This document shows positions 49,339 to 61,904 of a stretch of DNA of 64,000 nucleotides, in pieces. Source of the stretch: Monosporascus cannonballus (lineage: Eukaryota > Ascomycota > Sordariomycetes > Xylariales); contig QJNS01000026.1 of assembly GCA_004154925.1 (NCBI GenBank), positions 62,001 through 126,000 of the forward strand, given 5' to 3'. Numbering within the stretch: position 1 is the first letter of the stretch; the number at the start of each line of letters is the position of its first letter. The translations under genes were made by a program, and so were the position numbers. The notes below the pieces were generated by a model. That model worked only from the letters and a program-made list of their open reading frames with translations. It had not been told where the DNA came from and did not search any database.

Positions 49339-50752
49339 TTATTATTTTCGGTTCGAATAAAAAAATCAAATCCTTTATAATATATAAAAATAATTTATCC
49401 GTAAATATATTATTTAATTTTTCGTAATCGAGATATTTTCGTTATTAATAATATATGGCATGTCTTTTTCCGTATCGATTAAAGGTTCCGGGACAGATTT
49501 GTTTTATTTAATTCTGGTATTTACTTAATTATCCGTATAATATTTCTTATTAAGTTCGCGATATCTATTAAGCCAGTTTTCTAGCTTTTCGTATTCCCTA
49601 TTTAATTTTTCGCCATTAAAGGCCTGGTATATGTTTAAGCTGAATTATGTTAATGGATTTACTTTCGTTTTTCTAATTTTCTCTAGATTATCTCTTAGGT
49701 ACTCGTTTTTAATTATCTTAACGGAGTTTTTTCAGTGTCTTGCATTATATTACTTTGTATTCTATTTTGTTAAAATTATATTATTTGGTTTGGTTCTAAT
49801 CCTTCTTATAAATAACTTTTAATTTTATAAATCCTAATTTTGTTCTGTAAAAAATGTTATTACGTTGAAAAACATTAATATTAACTATATATTGGGGTTT
49901 ATTATTATTTCTTTAATACCTTTAATACGTTATACGTATTATTAATGATTAATCTTAATTACTATAATAATATAATCCGATAAATAATTAGGCCGATCAA
50001 GTTTAAAAATAGTTTTTTTATATTTCTTAAGCCGTTAAAAAATTTAATTATTAATATTCTTTATATTTAATTTAGCCTTACGGCTAATAAAATTATCGTA
50101 TTGTCGTAATTAGGTATTAATTCTTTTTGTTATAATTATTAAATTTGTATTTTGGCTTTTATTTTTTCGTTTATTATTTCGAAAATTTTCGTTAATATTT
50201 GTTCGAATTATTTGTAATGGTTATAAATTCGTATTATTTTTAGATTTAGTGTTTCGATTAACAAAATAACGTATATCCTTATAACGGATACGAATTAAAT
50301 AATTACGTTTCTGGTAAATCATCCGATTACGACTTCCAATCATAAAATAAATGTAATAAATCGAATAAAAAATACCTGAAATATATTCGGCATTAAATTA
50401 AAACTAATTATAATTTAATTAACCTTCCGTCGAAAAGTTGTTTTTTAAAAAATTTAAAATCATTTTTTAATATTTCTAGTAAAATATAGCTAAATAACTT
50501 AATTTATTTAAAAAAGCTTTCCGGTTTCTGGAGCTTTTTTTTAAAAGATTTTTATAAGCGGCTTAAGAAATATTGTAAAATTATTATTATCTTTTTAAGC
50601 TAAATAATGCGTTCGTTTATGGTATCCAGGCGTCGAAAAACTTCTTCGCGAAAAAAACGAAGCTTTTTCTTTTCTTTCTCGGATTCCATCTTAATGTCCG
50701 GGTAATCAGGAACCTAATAAGTAAGCTGTTCGGGCTGCTTGCTGGTAGATAT
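49339..50752 (-). pseudogene. E gag and gag-pol junction (RIP-degraded)
   Basis: - strand continuation of E after F. At 49340-49480 it parallels the D sequence at 8815-8997. The zinc-knuckle region is about 49740-49800. The N-terminus at 50752 reads STSKQPEQL with ATG changed to ATA, and further in is a KEKKKLRFFREEVFRRLD segment homologous to D and B gag. The + strand frame 49631-49822 is a shadow. Confidence 0.65.
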
Positions 50753-50808
50753 AATGTCGGCGATATTGCTTAGAGTTTGACGGTATTATTAAACAAAAGC
50801 TTATAACG

Positions 50809-51187
50809 TATAACGGCTTAGGGTTTAACAAATTATTAAACCTTAATCGTACGGATTTATATTAATAAAAATATTTTGGGATTTTATAATAGTAAACTAA
50901 CCTGATTATATTTCTTAGTACCACAAATACAGAAATCATATTACAAATAATTAATATTTATAAATGTTATAAGCTAAAGTTATTTAACTTATAAAAATAA
51001 CGAACGTATTATATCTGTTTATCGTTACTGATTTTTCCTGTATTATTAGGATTTCGCAATGATCTTAATAATCCTGTCTTTTGTAGATCTCGTAATAATC
51101 CTAATAATCCTGTTACGTGACCCTTTTCTCTGCTGCTTCACTTGTTTTGACTGTTTCTGGATACGCCAAAGATGTTGGGTCATAATA
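50809..51187 (-). repeat. 5' LTR of E
   Basis: 379 bp, + strand TATAACGGCTTAGG ... GGTCATAATA, same length and unit structure as 29450-29828. Followed by TTAGG. Confidence 0.9.
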
Positions 51188-51192
51188 TTAGG

Positions 51193-51977
51193 GTAAATAA
51201 TGAAAATATCAAATAAGTACCTATATAGCGACAAATAATGGTGTATACGCCAAAAAACGTATAGCTATTAAGCAATTCGTAAATAAATACATATTTCTAT
51301 ATTTACTTCGAGTTGATTTTCGTTTTTTAAATAATAATAAATACATAAATATATAAATATAATCCAAATGTTACGTAATAATATTTTTATATTAAACATT
51401 TATTAATAATACGTATAGAAATATATCGAGATTTTATTTGCAAAAGTAAAAAAACAATATAATCACTACAAATAAATTAGACAGATATTAACGAAATACC
51501 AGAAAAACCTATTACCATTAATAATAATCTGGTAATTACTCAGCAATGGCTAAAAAGGGGGATTACGATAACTTCTAAATTATCGACGCGGCAAATCCCT
51601 TCACGTTCGGCGATTATTATGGTAATTGTTTAATATATGTCTTATAATTACTGCACATTTATTAGGCGCTTATTAACTAATTCTAAGGCCTATTCCGAAC
51701 TCTAATTATAGTTAAATACCTTCTTATCAGTAAATATTACGTTATTAAAAAGTATTTATTAAATAGCTGTTAATTATATCGTGATTTATTAAACTTAAAT
51801 AATAATTAACTGGGGCCGTACTGTTTGTAAATTAGTATCTATAACGTATTTGCTAAATTATAATTAACATATAAACACACCCGGCCGTAACCGTAACCGA
51901 AAACGATACACCTAACATATATTAAATCACAATTAAGTAAAAATTAAATAATTGCAATAACGACGGCTAATCCGAGA
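51193..51977. other. AT-rich anonymous DNA
   Basis: Old AT-rich sequence into which E (left) and H (right) inserted. A + frame of about 45 codons around 51496-51636 reads LVITQQWLKRGIT and TSKLSTRQIPSRS and may be part of a decayed transposase or gag. I cannot assign it. Confidence 0.4.
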
Positions 51978-51982
51978 AACCG

Positions 51983-52369
51983 TGTGACGGCTAGGCGGTT
52001 TAACCAATTATTAAATCTTAGTCGTACGGGTTTGTGTTAGCAGCAGTATCGTAGGAAAACTGAGCAATAGATATAGTAACGTGTTACGTCTCGTAATATC
52101 AAGGGTACCTTGGCTAACGAATTATTATTACAAACTGAAGTTATCTAAATTATGGAAATAATAAGCGTATATATTTTGATTTAGTTCATTAGCTTATTAT
52201 TAATAATTTGATAATTTAACTTATTAGCTAATTACTAGTATGTTGGTAATCTGGCTTACAAGCTTATTATTAATAAGTTGGTGATCCGTTACGTAACCTG
52301 CCCTACCGCGTATTCGTAGTTAGATCGTGGTAAACCGTTTTAAAAACCGTAGCCCGTTAGGTTATAATA
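51983..52369 (-). repeat. 3' LTR of H
   Basis: 387 bp, + strand TGTGACGGCTAGG ... GGTTATAATA. The U3 carries repeated AGCTTATTATTAATAA-like units, the same class as the D LTR. Confidence 0.85.
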
Positions 52370-52454
52370 CGATTTTCTTTTTCCACAAATCTTGCCCTTA
52401 AAATATCTTTTTTTCTTAATAAGTTTTCCGCCTTTATTTAATATGTTTTCCGGT

Positions 52455-52980
52455 ATAACTAGGCGTTATTGTCGCAAATTCGAATAACAATTTACCTTAA
52501 TTAATTTAATTAAACTTCAAGATTTTAACGTAATATCTTATTTTTTTATTCCGCCCCATAATTTAATTATTAAATAATAAATACGGTTTTTCGTTATAAG
52601 AAATATGTTGGTCGAAATCGTTCGTATAACGGGACGAAAGTCCTTATTTTTATAATTAATCGTTATATCGCGGAATTAAAAAAAATTCAAAATGGAAAAG
52701 CTAAAGGCTAAAAAATCTTTGTCCGAAATTTTTGCGCGTTTTTTTCGTATATGTCGTTAACGCCAATACCATTAGTCTTAAGGTGCAAAACTTATTAATT
52801 GTATTTTTTAATTTTTGGACCATTTTAACGATTTCGCCCATTTGGAATCAGAATTTATAGTCGAGGTATAGGTTTCGGATAAAATAGACGTTCTTAATTA
52901 AAGCGCGGTAAATTAAGGGCTTCCTTTGTTAAATCTGGTAAATTCGAATATTATTATTTCGTGTGGTTCTGTCGTTGCTG
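52455..52980 (+). pseudogene. H antisense extra ORF
   Basis: Frame opposite to H gag-pol. Likely start at ATA 52455 (was ATG): TRRYCRKFEQ-like basic N-terminus. It is then broken by stops and a frame change, continuing MEKLKAKKSLSEIFARFFRI and LINCIFQFLDHFNDFAHLES, to about 52980 next to the chromodomain end. Matches the D copy closely. Function unknown. Confidence 0.5.
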
Positions 52981-52984
52981 GTAA

Positions 52985-53598
52985 AAATTCTTTAGCAGGC
53001 GCTAGGCGCCAATAAGGTTTTTGGCGGGTTCCCAGGTATTTTCGATATCCGGGTGCTTTTTTTATTTGATCAAATACTAAGTAAGTCCATTTTATTTCCG
53101 TATATCGAGGTTTTTCTCCACCTTATATGCCTATTAGTTTTTCACTTTTACGTCGTTTTGTATCGTATGCATTTTAATTATATCTATTATTAATTCGAGT
53201 AAACAACTTGAAAAATTACATAAAATTTAACCTTTGGTAATATTTTCAATTAGTTATTATTTTTTAAGATTCTCTTAGCGACTTTATATAAATCGATGTA
53301 TTTAAAATTAAATTGTTTATTATGTCGTTTTGTTCAAATATTCTTTATAGCAGTGAAAACTATTTCCTTTTTTTCGAAAATTAATTGTTTAACTTTTTTT
53401 GGTAATAATATTTATTTATTTGGTTACGTACGAATTTTAATTCTGTTTTTATTTTTTAATATAATTATCGTAATTATTTCGATATCAAGATTATTTTAAT
53501 ATTAATTAAACCGTTATCGCATATTTTTTATAAACTTTTAAAATACAATTAAAATTCACGTTCGTAAATATTATTTTAATATTTTCGTAATAATTAAT
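52985..53598 (-). pseudogene. H pol, chromodomain and integrase C-terminus
   Basis: - strand Pol end: chromodomain about 53000-53130, then integrase C-terminal part up to solo LTR I. Parallels 30480-31080 of E. The open + frame 53296-53499 is a shadow. Confidence 0.65.
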
Positions 53599-53603
53599 AT
53601 TAT

Positions 53604-53938
53604 TATGACGGCTAGGGGGTTTAACCAACTATTAAACCTTAGTCGTACGGGTTTATGTTGGCAGAAGTATCTTGGAAATCTGAGGAATAGATACAGTAAT
53701 CGTATCACGTCTCGTAATTCCAAGGGTGCCTTGGGTAACGATGTTGTATTGCAAGCTGAAGCTATCTAGACTATGGAAATAATGAGCGTATATATCCTGA
53801 TTTTTCCAATCCTGTCGAGCCTGGCTCTATGGGCTCTACGATCGATCCTGTCGAGCCATCACGGGACTCGACCCACATGGCTTAGTCATTTTCCTTTTGC
53901 GACCGTTTTCCGAGGCCGCAGCTTGTCGGGTTATAACA
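53604..53938 (-). mobile_element. Solo LTR I
   Basis: 335 bp, + strand TATGACGGCTAGGGGG ... GGGTTATAACA, with the same R/U5 half as the family LTRs. Its own U3 contains two copies of ATCCTGTCGAGCC (about 53809-53866). No internal region follows: H pol resumes at once, and removing the LTR with one 5-mer restores the consensus AATTAATATTATAA. The flanks are ATTAT (53599-53603) and AATAT (53939-53943), a one-base mismatch. Alternatively AATAT at 53596-53600 is the left copy. Nearly free of RIP compared with its surroundings. Confidence 0.8.
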
Positions 53939-53943
53939 AATAT

Positions 53944-55395
53944 AACCTAATTATATAATTACTAATTTCTTAACTTTGTTATTTTATTTGTAATTAATAT
54001 AATATTGTAAGTAGGTTTTTAAAATTTAATTTACTCGTTTTGTTCATTTATTTATTTATGGTTTAAAAATGTTAAATAACTTATAATTTCGGTTAATCTG
54101 TATTATAAGGCTTTACCAAAACTGAAATGCAAATATTAAGTTTGTATTTAAAATAATTTTCATTATTAATCCGTATATATTAAAAATATATTTAAAAACA
54201 ATATATAATATTTGTTCGGCGTTTATATTTTCGTAATATAATAGGAAATAGAAAAAGTTTGTAAACAGGTTAATAATTACGAAAATGTTATTATAATATA
54301 TTTCCGTAATTAGATTTTTTAATATGAGAAACTTGATATTAAAGTCGAATATAACTAAATATTATAGTTATTTTTCAATCTGTAATAGTTGTAATTTTCC
54401 GTAAGGCTTATGTTGTTAAATACTTGTTTTGGCGCAAATATCGCATTATTATATAATTTTATCTATTATTAATTTTATTTTAAGAAAAGAAATATACGTT
54501 AAAGCCGTTTTGGGGTTTTTTAAATCTTTGGATATCCGTATAGCTAATATTCGTATATATTCCGCATTAAATCCTTCTAGTATTTTTCTGGAATTCTTAT
54601 TTTATCCTTTTTTTAGTTTTTTAGGAAACCGTTATTATATTGCTGGATTTTCTGATATATATCGAACGATATTGCCCGAATTGCCGCAATTTGTCGTAGT
54701 CGTACATAAGTTTTTATAATAATATCAAAGATTATATAGCTGATTTTAACAAATTCTTTTCGAGGTCTAATTGTTTGCTTAAAGCGTTTATTTTGCTATT
54801 ATCTAAGCCTTTCCTATAAATAATAACGAAATCAAAATTTTCTAATTTTTTATATAATAAAGTTATTATTCTGTTAATTCCTTGATTATGGTAAAACGAA
54901 TAAGATTTTGATAATCCGAATAAATCTTAACCTAATATAAGTTTTCCTTTAGGAAATACCGAAATTTTCGAAATGCTATAATAATAGTTATAAATTCCTT
55001 ATTTAAAATACTGTAATTAAATTCGCCTTTTTTAATTTATATAAAAAAAGTATAATTAAGTGTAATATACCTTAATTATTTCGTTATTCGATCATTATGT
55101 TTAACGCATAATCCGAAATATCGGTTTTTAATTTAACGAAGCTGTTTAAATTATATAAAATCAATATTAGCTTGCCGGTAATTGCATTCTTAATATTTTG
55201 AAACGCCTTTTTTATTTCGGACGTTTATTTAACCCTTTTTTTTTACATAAAATTCGTTAGAAATACAATGATTTTACGAAATTTCCGAATAAACTTTCTA
55301 TAATAATTAACGCATTTAAAAAATGCTTATATCTTCTTAATTATTGTTAGCGTTTGTTATTTTATAACTGCAGCGATTTCTTTTAAATATATGTT
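53944..55395 (-). pseudogene. H pol, integrase and RNase H part
   Basis: - strand Pol between solo LTR I and element B. It covers the integrase core (about 54200-54400), HHCC region (about 54450-54660) and the RNase H tail up to 55395. The open + frame 54429-54719 is a shadow. Confidence 0.65.
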
Positions 55396-55400
55396 AATAT

Positions 55401-55794
55401 TGTTAGGACCTAACAATCTTGGCTTCTTACGGACGGTCGGAACCACAAAAGGATCAAGCTCCGACCTAAGCCAAGGCGTTACGTAACTGGCTTAAAGGTT
55501 TTAAAGCGCTAAGCGCCTTAAGCCCTTTAAGTCGGTAAAAAAGTTTAAAGGGCTTAAGGGATTTAAGGGTTTAAGCCGTTTAAGTACTTTGAGCTAAGAT
55601 AAGGATATATATGCTCGTTATTTCCATAGTTTAAATAACTTTAGTTTGTAATGAAATATCGTTACTTAAAATGCTTTTAATATTACGAAACGTAATACGT
55701 TATTATATTTATTATTTAAAATCTTACGATATTCCTATTAACATAAATCCGTTAACTTAGGTTTAATAATTGGTTAAACCGTTAAGCCGTTATA
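55401..55794 (+). repeat. 5' LTR of B
   Basis: 394 bp, TGTTAGGACCTAAC ... GCCGTTATA. The U3 begins with a GGACCTAAC block and has a cluster of CTTAAG-containing repeats (about 55490-55600) arranged as direct and inverted copies. The R/U5 half is shared with the family. Confidence 0.93.
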
Positions 55795-55850
55795 TGTTAT
55801 AAGTTTTTATTTAGTAATACCGTTAAACTTTGAGCAATACCGCTGACATT

Positions 55851-56990
55851 ATGTTTACTAATAAGCAACCCGAATAACCCATTTACTAGGTCCTTAAAAA
55901 CCTTAATATTAAAATGGAATCCGAAAAAGAAAAGGAATAACTTCGCCTTTTTCAAAAGGAAGTTTTTCGACGCCTGGATATTATGAACGAACGTATTATC
56001 TAGCTTAAATAAAACAAAAATAACTTTATTACGTTTTTCCAAGCTGCCTATAAAAAGCTTAAGGAAAAGGGAAAGGTCCCCGAAACCGGAAAGCCCTTTC
56101 GGCCGAACCAGGTTATTTAGCTGAATTTTACCAAGGAACCAAAAAAAATCCTTAAACCCCTTAAGCCAAAATCCTTTAATAGAATTTCGATTAAATTATA
56201 ATTGTTTTTAACTTAATGCTAAACGTATTTCAGGTATTTTCTTATTCGATTTGTTACGTTTATTATACGAATTAAGTTTGCGGTTAAACGATTTACCGGA
56301 AACGCGGCCATTTGGTTTAAACCGGCTATAAGAAAATACGTTATTTTGTTAATCGAAAAATGTAACCCGGAAATAATACGAGTATATAACGATTACGAAT
56401 AATTCGAATAAACGTTAATAAAAGCTTTCGGAATAATAAACGAAAAAATAAAAACCGAAATATAAATCTAATAATTACGACAAAAAAATCGGCATCCAAA
56501 TACGGCAGTATATTGGTTTAATTAGTATTTAAGTTAAATTAGGGATAAGAAATATTAATAGCTAAATTTTTCGATAGCCTGAAAAAAGAAATATAGGAAA
56601 AATTTTTTAAGTTTAACCGGCCTAATTATTTATTGGATTATATCGCCATAATAATTAAAATTAATAACTGGCAATATGCCTGGCGTATTAAAGGAATTAA
56701 AAGAAAAAACGATAACAAATCCTGATATACGGCTAATATTAACGTTTTTCGGCGTAATAACATTTCCCATGGCATTAAACCAGGCCTTATGGAATTAGGA
56801 GCTACCTATAAGAAGGATTAGAGCCAGATTAAGTGCTATAATTGCGGAAAAAAGGGATATAAGGCTTATAAATGTTCCTTACCCAAAAAACCACGACAGA
56901 ATAATTAAAAACTTATACCCGAGGGATAACCCAAAGAAAATTAAAAAAACGAAAAATTTATTAACATAATTCGGCCTAAGTATATATTAG
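55851..56990 (+). pseudogene. B gag (RIP-degraded)
   Basis: Starts at ATG 55851 (MFTNKQPE). Few open stretches, but the zinc knuckle at 56834-56875 is nearly perfect: CYNCGKKGYKAYKC, where only His is changed to Tyr (CAT to TAT). It is followed by a basic PKKPRQ tail. The - strand frame 55797-56042 overlaps the start and is not coding. Confidence 0.75.
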
Positions 56991-56999
56991 GCTTACCGT

Positions 57000-59900
57000 A
57001 ATAAAGAATTTAATAAGGAATGCAAAAAGTTAGGAATCTGGCTTAGTAAATAATTAAGGAATAATAAAATATCTTTAAAGAATAATTAAAGAAATATTAA
57101 GGTTAAATAAAAAAGGATTATCTCGGAATCCTTAATTAATACGGCAGGATATATATTGTTTATTATTAAAAATAAAATTACCTTACTTACGAAAAATGGA
57201 AATAGTATATTTATAACAGGATTACCCGTATATATTATAAAAAATTCGATTTTCCCAATAAAATAGGAGAAAATAAAAATGATAAATAATAATATTAATA
57301 TTTTCGATTTATAATCCCTGAAAACAATTTTTTTTAGTTGGCAGCAGCAGAAAGCTGGCTTAAAGAAAAATAGTGCCCGTAGGAAAACCCCTTTTGTTAT
57401 TATAAATAGTATAATTACCAAACGGAAGAAAAATTAATTTAATATATTGTAAAAAAGTATTGTTAAAAGGTTATTACGGACCTTTATTTTTAATTAATAT
57501 TTATTATAAATCCTGATAAACGATAAATTTTAAAAGAAAAAATTTAACGATTTATACGAAACCTTTAATAAGAAGGAAATAAGGCTTAATAAGAAATTAT
57601 ACGCCATATTAAGGAACAGTTTACCCAGTAAAAAAAAGAAATCCAATAAAATTAAGAATAATTGATATAATTCGAAGGCATAGTATGCCGACAAAAATAA
57701 TAAATATAATAGCTTAACGCGTTATATAAAAAAATATAAATAAGGCTTAATAAATTCGAAAAGGAATTAAAAAACGAAAATTACTTATAAAAAAGCTATA
57801 GGATAACAAAATTTAAAGAAATTAAAATAAATTCCCAAGAAAGGCTTTAAATGCGACGATAAAAGCCGTTAATAACTTTATTACCTTGGATATACGAATT
57901 GGAACGTATTAGTATATTGTAATGGTAAATTATGGAGCTTTAGGTGGAAATTATATTGTACCGGATATAATTAACGAACTTAAATTATTATGGAGATATA
58001 AGTTAAAATCTTATATAGCGATAAACGCCGAAAGTTAGGACTTTGCTTATAATAACGGAAAAATTTTACGCGAAATTAATTATTTCGAAATCTTTATTTA
58101 AGGATAATACCAGATAGTGGATTTTGATATTGTTTTATTTGGGAATTATGATATGATTTTAGGAAAACCATAGATATACCGGTACGGAATCTTAATTAAT
58201 AAAAGGATTAATTAAGTAAAGTTCGTTTTACTTCCCGTTAATAAGTAAAAAAAAGAATTAAGATTTTAATATTTGATCGAAAATGGCGACGAATATAGGT
58301 ATAAGGATACGACAGATACCTTATTACCTAAAGGGACAAAATACGAAAAAAAAATAGGCATTAAAAAAATACGATATATTATTGTTATTATTAAAGCAAA
58401 ATTACGGTAATTAAATAACGATTTAAAATAATAACCCTAAATATTAAAAAATCTAATTAATATATTATTATAATATTATAAATACAAATAGCTTTTTAAA
58501 AAGGAGCTGGATACGAAATTATTAGAATATAACGAATAAAATTACGAAATTATTTTTAAAGAAAGTTTTTTAACGAAATTTTACCTTATTTATAACTTTA
58601 GCGAAAACGAATTATACGTTTTCCGGGAATACCTGGAAAATCGGTTACAGAAAGGATAAATTCGATTTTTAAAGTTACCGGTAGAATACCTTATGTTTTT
58701 CGTATTTAAAAAAATGGAAAATTACGACTTATGGTTAATTATCGGTAATTGAACAATATTACTGTTAAGGATCGAACGTTATTATCCTTAATTATAAAAA
58801 TAAAAAACCGATTTTATAAAGTTAAATAATTTATAATATTTGATTTCAAAAATAAATATAATTTTATCAGAATTAAAAAAAGATACGAATAAAAAATAAC
58901 ATTTAAAACGAAATATGGATTATTTAAGTATTTGGTTATATTAATAAAATTTACGAACGTATTAACAACTTTTTAATGGATAGTAAATTATATATTGCGA
59001 AAATACTTCGACGTTTTTGTTATATGCTATTTCGATAATATTTTTATTTTTTTAGAAACGGAAAAAATATACGCAAAATACGTTTATAAAATTTTTCAAG
59101 TTTTATAAAACGTAAAGCTATTAATTAATGCAAAAAAAAACCAGTTCCATAAGCAAAAAATAAAATATTTAGGATATATTATTACCTTAAAATATATTAA
59201 GATAAATTTAAAGAAAATTGTTGTAATTATAAAATGGTAAACGTTAACGATAATTAAGGAAATATAAGTATTTTTTGGATTCGTTAATTATTATAAAAAG
59301 TTTATTTAAAATTTTAGCAGAATTATTATATCCTTAATTAATTTTACCAAGAAAGAAAAAGAATTTAAATAAACGTCCAAAATGGAAAAAGCGTTTTAGG
59401 AAATTAAGAATGCGATTATTAACAAGTTAATATTAATTATGTACGATTCAAGTCGCCCCGTCGAACTAAAAACCGATATTTCGGATTTCGTATTAGGCGT
59501 AATAATCAAATAACGAGATAATTAAGGCAAATTATATCCTATTGTATTTTTCTTATATAAATTAAAAGAAGCTGAATTTAATTACGGCATTCTAAATAAG
59601 AAATTTATGGCCATTATTATGGTATTCCGTAAATTTAAGTATTTTTTAAAAGGAAATTTGTATTAAGTTAAGGTTAATATGGATTATTAAAATCTTACCC
59701 GATTTATTACGACCAAAAAATTTATTAGACGATAATTACGATATGCAGAAAAATTGGCGAATTTCGATTTCGTTATTATTTACAAAAAAGGTTCAGAAAA
59801 TGGCAAAGTAAATACCTTAAACAGGCGACCAGATTTTGAAGAAAAATTGGTTAAAGTTAGCCATATAATTTTTGATATTATTATAAAAAGATATTTACGT

Positions 59901-61290
59901 CCGCGATAAATTGTAATAATTCGGGTAGTACCTTTAGATATATATTAAAAAATTTAGCAATATAATAACGATTTTCCAAAAAACCAAAAAACGGATAAAA
60001 TATAGGTTTTAAAAAATTTTTAGATAAATTTAGTACGAAATATATATAAATATTAATTATATGGATATTTAGGAATCCATAAAACCTTAAAATAATTTTA
60101 ACGTACGTATTTTTTTCCTAAGATGAAAATAATAATTTAAAAAGTACAATAATAATATAACTTTTGTAATAAAACTAAGGCGTAACGATATAAACCTTAT
60201 AAAAAATTATAATTATTACCGGTTTTAAAAAAACCTTGGGATTTGATTATTATAAATTTTATTATTAAATTTTTTTTATTCGAAAATCCAGCGATAAAAA
60301 TATATTACGATAATGTTTTCGTTATCGTTAATCGGTTTACGAAATTTTTTTATTTCTTATTTTATTATAAGGATATTAACGCAAAACAAATAATATATAT
60401 TTTTTTCAAAAATATTTTTAATATATACGGATTATTAATGGAAATTATTTTAAATAAAAGTTCGATATTTGCATTTAAGTTTTAACAAAACCTTATAACA
60501 TAAATCGGCTTAAATTACAAATTATTTAATATATTTAGATTATAAACGGACGGATAAACGGAATAATTAAACCAAATATTAAAAATATATTTACGATATT
60601 ACGTTAATTATAAACAAAATAATTAAATTAAAAAATTATTTATTATTTAATTAGTTTATAATATTAATTATTACGAAAATATCAAAATAATATTAATTAA
60701 TATAAATTTTGGCTTTATTCCAGAAATTAATAAGGAAATACGTAATAACGGTTTAATTAATGTCAAAATAATCTTTACGTTAAAATAATTACGATAATTA
60801 TATTAAGAAATAAAAATAAAATTAAAATTTATACGGAATTAAATAAATAAGTATTATAACTAAAAAAAATTAAAAAGATTAATTTTTAAAAAGGGAAAAA
60901 TAATTTACTTTACCATTAAAAATATTTAAATAAAAAAACCCAGCAAAAAACTTGATTTCAAATATATTAATTTATACAAAATCGTTAAAAAAATTTCAGA
61001 AAATAATTACTAATTAAAACTTTTACCAAAAGTTAAATTTTATTTAATTTTTTATATTTTTTTATTTAAATTAATAGCAGATATAATTAAAGTATATACG
61101 GCATAAAATAATATAAAGGTAAAAAACGAATAAGCATATAAAGTGGAAAAAATTTTCGATATACGGAAATAAAACGGATTTACTTAGTACCTAATTAAAT
61201 AAAAAAAGTACTTAAATTTTGAAAATATCTGGGAACCTGCTAAAAACCTTATTGGCGCTTAACGTTTATTAAAGAATTTTTACTAATAAC
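57000..61290 (+). pseudogene. B pol (RIP-degraded)
   Basis: Protease strand near 57925-57965 (NYGALGGNYIVP, where DSG is expected). RT with AYNLIRIKK-like block near 58860-58890 and the YLDD box altered to YFDN at about 59030-59041. RNase H. The integrase core is open for 80 codons at 60243-60485 and includes DNVFVIVNRFTKFFYFLFYY and IYGLLMEIIL; catalytic Asp codons are changed to Asn in places. The C-terminal chromodomain ends near 61290. Gag-pol cannot be translated. Confidence 0.8.
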
Positions 61291-61309
61291 GATAGGCGCG
61301 TCCCAGTTA

Positions 61310-61813
61310 ACGGCTAATTAATTAGTAGCCGGGATATCGGGCTAGTCGGCCGCGGCTTACGTTAATGTAATAACTGCGACGGCAGCCTTTAACTGTTCTT
61401 ATTCCTACTCCAGATATTTAAATTTTTCCATGGCCTTTGCGCCCTTAATCCTTTGACGAAACATTTTTATACCACAGCAACAAAACAACCGCCTTTGTTT
61501 TTACAAACGGTCCAGCTTATTAATAACAATACGTAATATTTTACGAACTTATTCCTTTTTACGTTTTAAATGGTTCTTTTCGTTAAAAAGCTTTTGGTAT
61601 TCGGTTTCCGAAAAACCAAAAACGTTATAAGGGCCTTTATAATAAATATATTACGTATATTTTAAAAACTTTCGAATAACTTTATATTCCGTATTTTTTT
61701 TTTCGTAACGAAAATAAAAAAATATTTTAAAATTAAAACGTTTAATACGTTTTAAAAGGATTAAAACGTTAATATGTTTACGAAAACGAAATTTTTTAAT
61801 TCGACCTAATATA
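61310..61813 (-). pseudogene. B antisense extra ORF
   Basis: - strand frame between chromodomain and 3' LTR. Probable start ATA 61813 (was ATG), reading LGRIKKFRFRKHINVLILLK. This is basic like the E copy, which begins TGRIKKHTK. Open to about 61651, then continuing past stops as EKNHLKRKKE, INKLDRL, MFRQRIKGAKAMEKFKYLE to about 61310. The in-frame upstream extension to 61950 enters the LTR and is probably not translated. Function unknown. Confidence 0.55.
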
Positions 61814-61888
61814 ATAAGTATGTAAAAAGGAAAAATATTTACCGAAATTGCCAAAACAAATAATTTGATTTTTAAGGATAAAGATTTT

Positions 61889-61900
61889 GGAAAGGGGGAG
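61889..61900 (+). promoter_or_regulatory. Polypurine tract of B
   Basis: GGAAAGGGGGAG directly upstream of the 3' LTR, the expected plus-strand primer site for reverse transcription. Weaker equivalents precede the other 3' LTRs. Confidence 0.7.
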
Positions 61901-61904
61901 ATCG

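Larger units (their letters stand above)
29450..51187 (-). mobile_element. Chromovirus LTR retrotransposon E, host of C and F
   Basis: A - strand Ty3/gypsy element expanded to 21.7 kb by two later insertions. Both terminal LTRs are exactly 379 bp. The flanks are TCAGG (29445-29449) and TTAGG (51188-51192), a 5-bp TSD differing by a single C-to-T change. Removing C (with one GTATT copy) and F (with one CGTTC copy) leaves about 6.85 kb, matching the 6.7-6.9 kb of A1 and B. Gag begins at 50752 (its ATG now ATA). The protease region near 49340-49480 is interrupted by F, and the RNase H/integrase region by C. Confidence 0.92.
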
